DNA of 64,000 nucleotides from Desulfuromonadales bacterium. GTDB taxonomy: Bacteria > Desulfobacterota > Desulfuromonadia > Desulfuromonadales > JAHYIW01. Positions 56,967 through 64,000 of this stretch are shown here, in pieces (position 1 is the first letter of the stretch; each line of letters starts with the position of its first letter). The notes beneath the pieces are model-generated. The model saw only the letters and a program-made list of their open reading frames with translations. It did not search any database and was not told where the DNA came from. The stretch lies in contig JARGFI010000001.1 of NCBI GenBank assembly GCA_029210745.1, forward strand, positions 62,001 through 126,000, written 5' to 3'. The translations under genes were made by a program, and so were the position numbers.

Positions 56967-59066
56967 TCACCCTGCTTCAGGTAGCGTCTGTCCCATTGCT
57001 TCTTTACGAGACAACTTGATCTTGCCGCTACGGTCAACACCGATGCACTTGACGAGGATGACATCCCCTTCCTTGACAACATCGGAAACATTGCGAACCC
57101 GTTCCTTGTCAAGTTCGGAGATATGTACCAGACCATCGGTGCCGGGGATAATTTCGACAAATGCGCCGAATTCCATGATCTTCTTGACCACCCCCTGATA
57201 GAGCTTGCCAACTTCCGGCTCCTCAACCAGGTCACGGATCATCTTGATCGCATTCTTGCAGGCTTCGCCATCGGCGGACGCGATATTGACGCGACCATCG
57301 TCTTCGATGTCGATCGAACAACCGGTCGCCTCGATAATGCCACGGATATTTTTGCCACCAGTACCGATGACCATCCGCACCTGATCAGGCTTGACGCGAA
57401 TGGTTGTGATGCGCGGCGCATAGGCAGACAGATCGACACGCGGAGCAGCAATCGCTTTTGCCATTTCACCCAGAATGTGTATCCGTCCTTCGCGGGCCTG
57501 AGTCAACGCCTGTTTCATAATGGCCCGGTCAACCCCGGTGATCTTGATATCCATCTGCAATGCCGCGATGCCGAGAGCGGTACCGGTAACCTTGAAGTCC
57601 ATGTCGCCGAGATGATCTTCGTCACCAAGGATGTCGGAGAGAACGGCAACGTCGTCCCCTTCCTTGATCAAGCCCATGGCGATTCCGGCAACCGCTTCCT
57701 TGACCGGCACACCGCCATCCATCAGCGCTAGAGACGAACCGCAAACACTGGCCATTGAGGAAGAACCATTCGATTCGAGGGTATCGGAAACGATCCGCAG
57801 CGTGTACGGAAAGTCATCATAGCTCGGCAGGATCGAGGCTACGGAACGCTCGGCGAGCATCCCGTGACCAATTTCACGTCGTCCCGGAAAGAGGCGCATG
57901 CTGGTTTCACCAACGCAGAACGGAGGAAAGTTGTAGTGCAGGAGGAATTTTTTGAATTCCATCCCCTGAATGTTGTCCATGCGTTGCTCGTCACTGGAGG
58001 TGCCGAGGGTGGCAGCGACCAGCGCCTGCGTTTCTCCACGCGTGAAGAGTGCACTACCGTGGGCGCGGGGTAGAACGCCAACTTCACAGCTGATCGGACG
58101 AATCGCTTTCACATCTCGACCATCAATCCGCACATTGTCTTTAAGGATCATCTGACGCACAACGCGCTTGGCCACCGCGCTGAGAATCGAGGAGATTTCT
58201 CCACCGCGACCCTCGAACTCTTCCGCCAGGGCTTCCTTGACTTCGGCCTTGATCGCATCGACGGCAGCGTAGCGTTCCTGCTTGGTCTGAATCTTGTTGG
58301 CAGCTGCCAGTTTCGCTTCGGACAGGGCGGTGACTTTCGCTTCCAGTGCAGTGTCGACTGGCGGCAAGGCAAACTCACGTTTCTGGGTGCCGACCAGTTT
58401 CTGCAATTCAGTCTGAATGTCAATCAACGGTTGCAGCGACTCGTGCCCGAAGAAGATTGCTTCGAGCATATCATCTTCGGAAAGAAGATGAGCTTCGCCT
58501 TCCACCATCATTACCGCGTCTTTGGAGCCGGAGACGATGATTTCAATGTCACTTTGCGCAATCTGCTCACGCGTCGGATTGGCAATCAATTGACCTGCAA
58601 CCCGGCCGACGCGCACTGCGGCAATCGGGCCAGTGAACGGGATATCGGAAATCACGACCGAGGCCGACGCGGCAACCATCGACAGGGTATCAGGGTCATT
58701 GACCAGGTCAGCTGAAATAACTGTTGGCATGATCTGGGTTTCAAACATGTAGCCCTTGGGAAAGAGCGGACGCATCGGCCGGTCGATCAGACGACAGATC
58801 AACGTTTCGCGCTCAGTCGTGCCGCGCTCGCGGCGAAAGAAAGAACCCGGAATCTTGCCAGCGGCGTAAAATTTTTCCTGATAGTTGACAGTGAGCGGGA
58901 AGAAGTCCTGCCCGTCGCGCATCTTGTGTGCGGAAACAACGGTGCACAGCACCTTAGTGTCACCGTAAGTCAGGACGACTGCGCCGTCCGCCTGGCGGGC
59001 CATCTTGCCCGCTTCAATCGTCAACGGTTGCCCGTTGAATTCAACTTCAACCTTGTGATAAGCCAT
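56967..59066 (-). CDS. pnp: polyribonucleotide nucleotidyltransferase
   Basis: 699 residues. PNPase degrades RNA phosphorolytically. Two RNase PH halves are followed by a KH domain ([20 protein letters not shown], about 555-615) and an S1 domain ([29 protein letters not shown], about 620-690). The ATG has AAGGAG just upstream. Full length, standard for the family. Confidence 0.97.
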   Translation of the reverse strand: MAYHKVEVEFNGQPLTIEAGKMARQADGAVVLTYGDTKVLCTVVSAHKMRDGQDFFPLTVNYQEKFYAAGKIPGSFFRRERGTTERETLICRLIDRPMRPLFPKGYMFETQIMPTVISADLVNDPDTLSMVAASASVVISDIPFTGPIAAVRVGRVAGQLIANPTREQIAQSDIEIIVSGSKDAVMMVEGEAHLLSEDDMLEAIFFGHESLQPLIDIQTELQKLVGTQKREFALPPVDTALEAKVTALSEAKLAAANKIQTKQERYAAVDAIKAEVKEALAEEFEGRGGEISSILSAVAKRVVRQMILKDNVRIDGRDVKAIRPISCEVGVLPRAHGSALFTRGETQALVAATLGTSSDEQRMDNIQGMEFKKFLLHYNFPPFCVGETSMRLFPGRREIGHGMLAERSVASILPSYDDFPYTLRIVSDTLESNGSSSMASVCGSSLALMDGGVPVKEAVAGIAMGLIKEGDDVAVLSDILGDEDHLGDMDFKVTGTALGIAALQMDIKITGVDRAIMKQALTQAREGRIHILGEMAKAIAAPRVDLSAYAPRITTIRVKPDQVRMVIGTGGKNIRGIIEATGCSIDIEDDGRVNIASADGEACKNAIKMIRDLVEEPEVGKLYQGVVKKIMEFGAFVEIIPGTDGLVHISELDKERVRNVSDVVKEGDVILVKCIGVDRSGKIKLSRKEAMGQTLPEAG

Positions 59067-59238
59067 TTTTTTCTCCTTGTCCCAGGCGATTATTATCGCT
59101 ACGGGGTTTCCTGTTACAACTGGATAAATGAAGCAGAGGGGATGCCGCTACAAACGGCGAAGGAGGGTGGCCTGAGACAGACGCTGAAAACGTTCGGGGA
59201 CGATTCAGAAACTCTCTCCGGACATCCTCCTTATGCTG

Positions 59239-59283
59239 AAAAAACCGAAGGCAGCAAACTTCTGTCAGGAAGTAACTGCTGCC
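59239..59283 (-). terminator. terminator candidate after rpsO
   Basis: On the minus strand GGCAGCA (59283-59277) pairs with TGCTGCC (59256-59250), with inner ACTTC/GAAGT pairing and six T close after. The 223-bp gap between rpsO and pnp holds no other feature I can see. Confidence 0.6.
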
Positions 59284-59289
59284 CAGGTT

Positions 59290-59556
59290 TTATCGACGAA
59301 TACCCAGTCTGGTGATTACTTCGCGGTAACGATCGACGTTCTTCTTTTTCAGGTAATCGAGCAGTCGACGGCGCTGACCAACGATTTTCAGCAGACCACG
59401 ACGGGAATGATGATCCTTCTTGTGCGTACGAAAATGTTCGGTCAGATAAGTAATCCGCTCGGACAGAATTGCGATTTGCACTTCAGGAGAACCAGTGTCG
59501 CTCTCGTGGGTCTTGAATTCACTAATGAGTTCTTGCTTGCGTTCAGTGGCTAACAC
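59290..59556 (-). CDS. rpsO: 30S ribosomal protein S15
   Basis: 88 residues from GTG 59556, 5 bp after a strong AAAGGAGGT site; an upstream ATG in the open frame is unlikely. The S15 signature is clear: [19 protein letters not shown], [15 protein letters not shown] and [14 protein letters not shown]. It binds 16S rRNA and the central domain of the 30S subunit. Confidence 0.97.
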   Translation of the reverse strand: MLATERKQELISEFKTHESDTGSPEVQIAILSERITYLTEHFRTHKKDHHSRRGLLKIVGQRRRLLDYLKKKNVDRYREVITRLGIRR

Positions 59557-59648
59557 GTTGCCACCTCCTTTCATGGTGTTTATTTGCCGCCGCAACACAG
59601 CGGTCGGCAGGGTTCGTTATCTATCACAATTAAGCGTCGCTGTAAAGA

Positions 59649-60593
59649 TCAAAATGTGCCTGTAGCGCGGGGAAAAACCTTTATAAGTTCGAAATCTCCA
59701 CGCGTTTCACGGGTACGCTCCGGAGCAAAATGAGCCACTGCAATCAATTCATCGTGGCAGGCCAGTGCCAGGCGTGTTCCGGGGGTGCATTCCGGCATAC
59801 TGACAAGATCGTCACGGGTCGGAGGGATCCCCTCGTTGATCTTCTGCAGACCGTTAGCGTTGACCTGACCGACAACCCATCCACGCAACGCCTCAAGTGG
59901 CGCAATCAGGGGGGAGACGCCGCCAGACTCCAGTTGCTCGCGCAACGCATCAAGTCCGACCGCTTCAGCACTCGTGAACGGGCCGGAACTCAGGCGCCGC
60001 AGTTCCGTTAAATGCGCCCCGACGCCGAGTTTTTCGCCAAGATCGGCACACAGTGTGCGGATGTACGTCCCTTTGGAACAGTCAACGTCAATCACCGCTC
60101 GCGGCAGATCACACGAGATCACATCCAGGCGGGTAATCGTTACCGTTCGTGGCGGGCGCTCAACTTCAATCCCTTTGCGCGCCAGTTTATGCAGAGCCAT
60201 CCCGTTTTGTTTGATTGCCGAGTACATCGGTGGAATCTGCTGAATCGTGCCAACAAAACTTTCCGCAGAGCGCCGAACACGGCATTCATCAAGGCCATCA
60301 AGGGGGAAGGATTCCAGTATTTTCCCCTCGCGATCAAGCGTGTCTGTTGTGGTGCCAAACTGTAACTCGGCACGATAACTTTTATGGTCGCTGACCATGA
60401 ATTCGAGGAGCCGGGTCATCTTCCCCACCGCCACCACCAGGACACCGGTAGCGAGTGGATCAAGTGTTCCGGCGTGACCGATGCGCCGCGTATTCAGTAC
60501 ACGACGAAGCCGGCTGACAACACTGTGCGAGGTCATTCCGGCCGGCTTGTCAATGATCAGCAGCCCTTCAGGGGGAGCATTAAAGGAGTTCAT
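59649..60593 (-). CDS. truB: tRNA pseudouridine(55) synthase TruB
   Basis: 314 residues from ATG 60593, which lies within the end of nrnA. It makes pseudouridine 55 in the T-loop. The catalytic aspartate is in GHAGTLDPLATGVL, preceded by the family start GLLIIDKPAGMTSHSVV; KGTYIRTLCADLGEKLG is also present. A C-terminal PUA-like part follows. Confidence 0.96.
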   Translation of the reverse strand: MNSFNAPPEGLLIIDKPAGMTSHSVVSRLRRVLNTRRIGHAGTLDPLATGVLVVAVGKMTRLLEFMVSDHKSYRAELQFGTTTDTLDREGKILESFPLDGLDECRVRRSAESFVGTIQQIPPMYSAIKQNGMALHKLARKGIEVERPPRTVTITRLDVISCDLPRAVIDVDCSKGTYIRTLCADLGEKLGVGAHLTELRRLSSGPFTSAEAVGLDALREQLESGGVSPLIAPLEALRGWVVGQVNANGLQKINEGIPPTRDDLVSMPECTPGTRLALACHDELIAVAHFAPERTRETRGDFELIKVFPRATGTF

Positions 60594-61542
60594 CAAGACG
60601 TGCAAAAACCTTGGTCTGGACTGCATTGAGGGAACCGGTGACGGTGGCGCCGGCAGCATTGTGATGGCCACCACCGCCAAGTTCACGGGCCAGTGCGCCA
60701 ACATCGATCCGCCCTTTGGAACGGAACCCGGCCTTGAATTGATCGTTATCCAGTTGCCGAAAATAAATGGCCACTTCGACCCCTTCAACGGCGCGGGGAT
60801 AGTTGACGAAGCCGTCGGTGTGTTCAGGACCGGAACCTGTCAACTGCATCATTTCAAGTGTCGTGGCGACTGAAGCGTAACGGCCGCAGGGCGATACGCA
60901 CAGCGTCGATAACGCTTGTGCCAGCAACTGGAGGCGTTCTTTCGGCTGGGTTTCGTAAAGGGCACTGGCAACGTCCCAGGTATCAATCCCTTTGGCCACA
61001 AGTTCACCGGCGATGGAAAAAGCTTCGGCATTGGCATTGGAATAGCGAAACGAGCCGGTATCAGAGAGGATCGCCACGTAAAGACAGGTGGCGACGTCAA
61101 GCGAAACCGGCATTTTCCCGGCAACAATAAGTCGGTAGATGATAACTGCGGTTGCCGCCGCGGCAGTATCCAGACAATAAACATCACCAAAATCTTCAGA
61201 ACAGGGATGGTGGTCGATGTTGATCAGTACCGTACAGCAGTCACGCAGATGACTTCCGGCGCGGCGTAATTCCCCGGCATCAAGGATAAATCCAACATCG
61301 AACGGTTCCACTCCGTCAATCTCGTCACACAGCTGCGAACTCCCCGGCAAGAAAGAAAAAGCTTTGGGGAGACCGTCACGATTATAAGCGACAACATCTT
61401 TGCCTGCTTCGCGCAACAGGTTCGTCAGTGCCAATGTTGATCCGATTGCATCACCGTCCGGGCCTTCGTGAGAAGCAATCAGGAACCGATGGTTGTTCTC
61501 AATCAGCTGCAGAATCGTTGGTATCGTTTTCGTCGTTGTCAC
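60580..61542 (-). CDS. nrnA: DHH-family oligoribonuclease/PAP phosphatase NrnA
   Basis: 320 residues from GTG 61542, with AAGGAAA upstream and overlapping the end of rbfA. NrnA cleaves short RNA oligomers and pAp. The DHH motifs are visible: HEGPDGDAIGSTL, NIDHHPCSEDFGD and DTGSFRYSNANAEA, and the DHHA1 GGGGHHNAAGA. Its location between rbfA and truB is a conserved one. Confidence 0.93.
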   Translation of the reverse strand: MTTTKTIPTILQLIENNHRFLIASHEGPDGDAIGSTLALTNLLREAGKDVVAYNRDGLPKAFSFLPGSSQLCDEIDGVEPFDVGFILDAGELRRAGSHLRDCCTVLINIDHHPCSEDFGDVYCLDTAAAATAVIIYRLIVAGKMPVSLDVATCLYVAILSDTGSFRYSNANAEAFSIAGELVAKGIDTWDVASALYETQPKERLQLLAQALSTLCVSPCGRYASVATTLEMMQLTGSGPEHTDGFVNYPRAVEGVEVAIYFRQLDNDQFKAGFRSKGRIDVGALARELGGGGHHNAAGATVTGSLNAVQTKVFARLDELL

Positions 61543-61879
61543 GGTGAATTTCCTTGAGGATATTTTCGATACGATTGCCGTATTCGAGGGATTGGTCATA
61601 TTCAAAGTGCAGTTCAGGAGCAAACTTCATCCGGAGCTCCCGTCCAAGGTGGCGACGAAGAAAAGGAACCGAATGTTTCAGGCCTTCAAGTGAAGCAATT
61701 TTATTTTCCTCGGCACCGATCACGGTGACAAAGATCTTGGCGTGACGCAGATCGTCGGTAACATCGACACCAGTAATCGTCACAAACCCGATACGCGGAT
61801 CTTTCAGCCCTTTCAAAATCAGTGCGGAAATTTCCCGTTGAATCATATCGGCAATTTTTTGTGAACGGGGGGTCCCCAT
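61499..61879 (-). CDS. rbfA: 30S ribosome-binding factor RbfA
   Basis: 126 residues from ATG 61879, with AAAGGATGA upstream. A KH-type fold: IADMIQREISALILKGLKDPRIGFVTI at the start and the HLGRELRMKFAPELHFEYDQS end. It helps 16S rRNA 5'-end maturation, especially in the cold. Its tail is acidic (DNDENDTNDSAAD). Confidence 0.94.
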   Translation of the reverse strand: MGTPRSQKIADMIQREISALILKGLKDPRIGFVTITGVDVTDDLRHAKIFVTVIGAEENKIASLEGLKHSVPFLRRHLGRELRMKFAPELHFEYDQSLEYGNRIENILKEIHRDNDENDTNDSAAD

Positions 61880-61883
61880 AATG

Positions 61884-62177
61884 TCATCCTTTGTAGTGAA
61901 TAAACTCGTTCTCCGTGGCGCAGATATCAAGTTCTCCCGAGCGCAGGATCTCAGCTTCAATCTTTTGAAACAGCGCGGTAATCGCGGGCTCACCATGTTC
62001 AACCACAGCAAAGCCGAGCATGGTGCGTTGCCAGAGGTCATGATACTCAACTTCGGCGCAAGAGACAGGAAAACGCTCACGACAACGGCCAAGCAACCGT
62101 TTGACAACTGAGCGTTTTTCCTTGAGGTTTTCGGGCCCATGCAGATGCAGCTCCAGGCGCAAAACCCCGACAACCAT
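61884..62177 (-). CDS. ylxP: DUF503 (YlxP-like) protein
   Basis: 97 residues. YlxP is a small ribosome-associated protein of poorly known function. It starts VVGVLRLELHLHGPENLKEKRSVVKRLLG, the conserved DUF503 helix, and ends in a strand. Position between infB and rbfA is the standard context. It starts 2 bp after the infB stop. Confidence 0.88.
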   Translation of the reverse strand: MVVGVLRLELHLHGPENLKEKRSVVKRLLGRCRERFPVSCAEVEYHDLWQRTMLGFAVVEHGEPAITALFQKIEAEILRSGELDICATENEFIHYKG

Positions 62178-62179
62178 CT

Positions 62180-64000
62180 TTACAGTTTCGCCTTGACTTC
62201 TTCTATTTCAAAAAATTCAACGATATCACCAACCTTAATGTCATTGTAATTTTCGAGGCCAATACCGCACTCGTAATTGGTGGCAACTTCGCGGGCATCA
62301 TCCTTGAATCGTTTCAAAGATGACAGTTTCCCGGTCCAGATAACAACATTGTCACGTAACAACCGTGCATTGGCATTGCGAATGACTTTGCCATCAATCA
62401 CATAAGAACCGGCAATCGTCCCCACTTTCGAAACGCTGAATGTGTCACGCACTTCGGCGCGTCCCAGATAGCGTTCTTCAAGTTTCGGAGCCAGTAGCCC
62501 TTCCATGGCATCACGCACGTCGGCAACGGCATCATAAATGATGCTGTAGAGACGAATATCGACCCCTTCTGTTTCGGCCAGGGAGTTCGCCTTCACTTCG
62601 GGGCGAACGTTGAAACCGAGAACAATGGCATCCGATGCTGCGGCCAGAGTCACGTCACTTTCGGTAATCCCGCCGACTGCGGTATGAATCACCACCAGGC
62701 GACAGGCATCAGTCGACAGCTTCGCCAGAGACTCGCTGACGGCTTCAAGTGACCCCTGAACATCAGCCTTGATAACAACCTTGAGTTCCTTGACATCGCC
62801 CAGTTGAATCCGCGCATAAAGCTGATCGAGCGATATCTTGCTGTGCTTGGCCAGCTCCAGTTCGCGAATTTTTTGCTGACGGTGCTGCGCAACATCGCGT
62901 GCCGTCTTCTCGTCATCAAGCGCGTTGAGGGTGTCCCCGGCATCAGGGACACCGGTCAGACCGGTGACTTCAACCGGACAGGACGGTCCGGCTTCCTGAA
63001 GCGGATTGCCGCGATCATCCAGCATCGTACGCACACGACCAAAATAGGCCCCGCCGACGATCGGATCACCAACCTTCAACGTTCCTTCCTGAACAAGAAT
63101 CGTCGAAACCGGCCCGCGACCCCGGTCAAGACGGGCCTCGACAATTGTGCCACTGGCGCGTTTTTTGGGGTTCGCCTTTAATTCAAGAACTTCAGCCTGG
63201 AGCAGGATCATCTCCAGCAATCCTTCCAGATTGGTTCTCATTTTAGCGGAAACTTCGGCAAATATTGTCTCCCCCCCCCACTCCTCCGGGACCAAGCCAA
63301 ATTCATTCATCTCCTGCTTCACCCGATCCGGGTTCGCATTCGGTTTGTCGATTTTATTCACCGCGACAATAATCGGCACCCCAGCTGCCTTGGCGTGGTT
63401 GATGGCTTCTCTGGTCTGGGGCATTACCCCGTCATCAGCAGCAACAACAACGATAACAATATCTGTCACCTGCGCACCGCGGGCACGCATGGCGGTAAAC
63501 GCCTCGTGACCTGGCGTGTCAAGGAATGTAATTTTACGCCCGTCAAGCTCAACCGAATAGGCACCGATATGCTGAGTGATTCCACCGGCCTCGCCATCGG
63601 TCACATTGGTGAGGCGGATAGCATCAAGCAGACTGGTTTTACCGTGGTCAACGTGCCCCATGATCGTCACTACCGCAGGGCGCTCTTCCATGTCCTCGAT
63701 CTTTTCTTCCTCGACCCCCTTGATGCTCGAATGCTCAATAATACTCACTTCATCAAAGGCCACATTCTCAACTTCATAATTAAATTCAGACGCCAGCAAG
63801 GCGGCAGTTTCGTAATCGAGAGGGTGGTTAATCGTCACCATCGAACCTTGACGCATCAATTCACGGATTAACTCGTTGGCCTTAACCCCCATCCGCTTGG
63901 CCAGCTCGCCGACAGTAATCGATTCGGAAATCTTGATAACCCGCTTGATCGCCTTGGAAACAGTAATCTCGGTTTTCTTGGTCTGTTTGGGTGATCGGCG
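62180..64000 (-). CDS. infB: translation initiation factor IF-2 (5' partial)
   Basis: The frame is open to the right edge and codes 606 residues; the N-terminal repeats of IF-2 are cut off. IF-2 brings initiator tRNA to the 30S subunit using GTP. The G-domain carries [22 protein letters not shown] and NKIDKP, and the later domains end in [14 protein letters not shown] short N-terminal region with [20 protein letters not shown] remains at the right edge. Confidence 0.96.
   Translation of the reverse strand, partial: RRSPKQTKKTEITVSKAIKRVIKISESITVGELAKRMGVKANELIRELMRQGSMVTINHPLDYETAALLASEFNYEVENVAFDEVSIIEHSSIKGVEEEKIEDMEERPAVVTIMGHVDHGKTSLLDAIRLTNVTDGEAGGITQHIGAYSVELDGRKITFLDTPGHEAFTAMRARGAQVTDIVIVVVAADDGVMPQTREAINHAKAAGVPIIVAVNKIDKPNANPDRVKQEMNEFGLVPEEWGGETIFAEVSAKMRTNLEGLLEMILLQAEVLELKANPKKRASGTIVEARLDRGRGPVSTILVQEGTLKVGDPIVGGAYFGRVRTMLDDRGNPLQEAGPSCPVEVTGLTGVPDAGDTLNALDDEKTARDVAQHRQQKIRELELAKHSKISLDQLYARIQLGDVKELKVVIKADVQGSLEAVSESLAKLSTDACRLVVIHTAVGGITESDVTLAAASDAIVLGFNVRPEVKANSLAETEGVDIRLYSIIYDAVADVRDAMEGLLAPKLEERYLGRAEVRDTFSVSKVGTIAGSYVIDGKVIRNANARLLRDNVVIWTGKLSSLKRFKDDAREVATNYECGIGLENYNDIKVGDIVEFFEIEEVKAKL

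Overview
The window comes from a Gram-negative bacterium, most likely an anaerobic member of the Desulfuromonadales/Geobacterales group. This is inferred from gene order (infB-ylxP-rbfA-nrnA-truB-rpsO-pnp; pyrR-pyrB-pyrC-carA-carB-greA-recG), an indolepyruvate:ferredoxin oxidoreductase next to phenylacetate-CoA ligases, OmpA-family outer-membrane proteins and a sigma-54-like promoter. No 16S rRNA is present, so the assignment is moderate. Both window edges cut genes: jetC on the left and infB on the right.

Region 1 (1-5494) is a defence operon. It holds the C-terminal part of the Wadjet SMC-like ATPase JetC, JetD, and then three small or unknown genes joined by overlaps or a 9-bp gap. Region 2 (5511-10715) is chromosomal: a DksA-like zinc-finger protein, a DMT-type transporter, an AI-2E-family permease, the tRNA wobble-uridine enzymes CmoA and CmoB, and an unknown membrane protein. 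Region 3 (10791-15962) has a PilZ protein, the biotin operon bioB-bioD-bioA (minus strand) behind a BirA operator that covers a consensus promoter, two tandem XRE-cupin regulators and an IHF-beta-like protein. Region 4 (16200-22153) has a putative sigma-54 promoter, an OmpA-type barrel protein, a second OmpA-like protein, a cyclic-nucleotide-binding protein, a lipoprotein, a Na/Pi cotransporter and a Ppx/GppA phosphatase. Region 5 (22150-27718) is an aromatic 2-oxoacid/arylacetate module, iorA-iorB-paaK-ACT-paaK. tRNA-Pro(GGG) follows.

Region 6 (28035-41786, minus strand) is the pyrimidine operon pyrR-pyrB-pyrC-carA-carB-carB. It has a promoter, a PyrR-binding element and an attenuator, and carries two divergent full-length CarB genes in tandem. 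A terminator separates it from greA, a DUF1858 gene and recG. Region 7 (41871-45571, plus strand) holds gap, pgk, tpiA, secG and tRNA-Leu(GAG).

Region 8 (about 45640-53290) is an accessory island between tRNA-Leu and the next core genes. It contains a RecQ-type helicase fused to a phosphoribosyltransferase-like domain, a DprA-like protein, a 47-codon methylase remnant, a cyclase pseudogene, a DinD-like pseudogene and a Septu (ptuA-ptuB) system. A 51-bp sequence, 43/51 identical between copies, lies upstream of each of the two defence blocks. Region 9 (53298-64000) returns to core genes: an LpxL-type acyltransferase and trmL on the plus strand; then on the minus strand infB (partial), ylxP, rbfA, nrnA, truB, rpsO, pnp, dut, a DUF493 gene, tsaC, a PDZ protein and a Cys-rich protein.

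The best candidates for under-described biology are the three unknown genes coupled to Wadjet, the RecQ-phosphoribosyltransferase/DprA pair with its shared upstream repeat and decayed neighbours, and the tandem pair of unlike CarB proteins.
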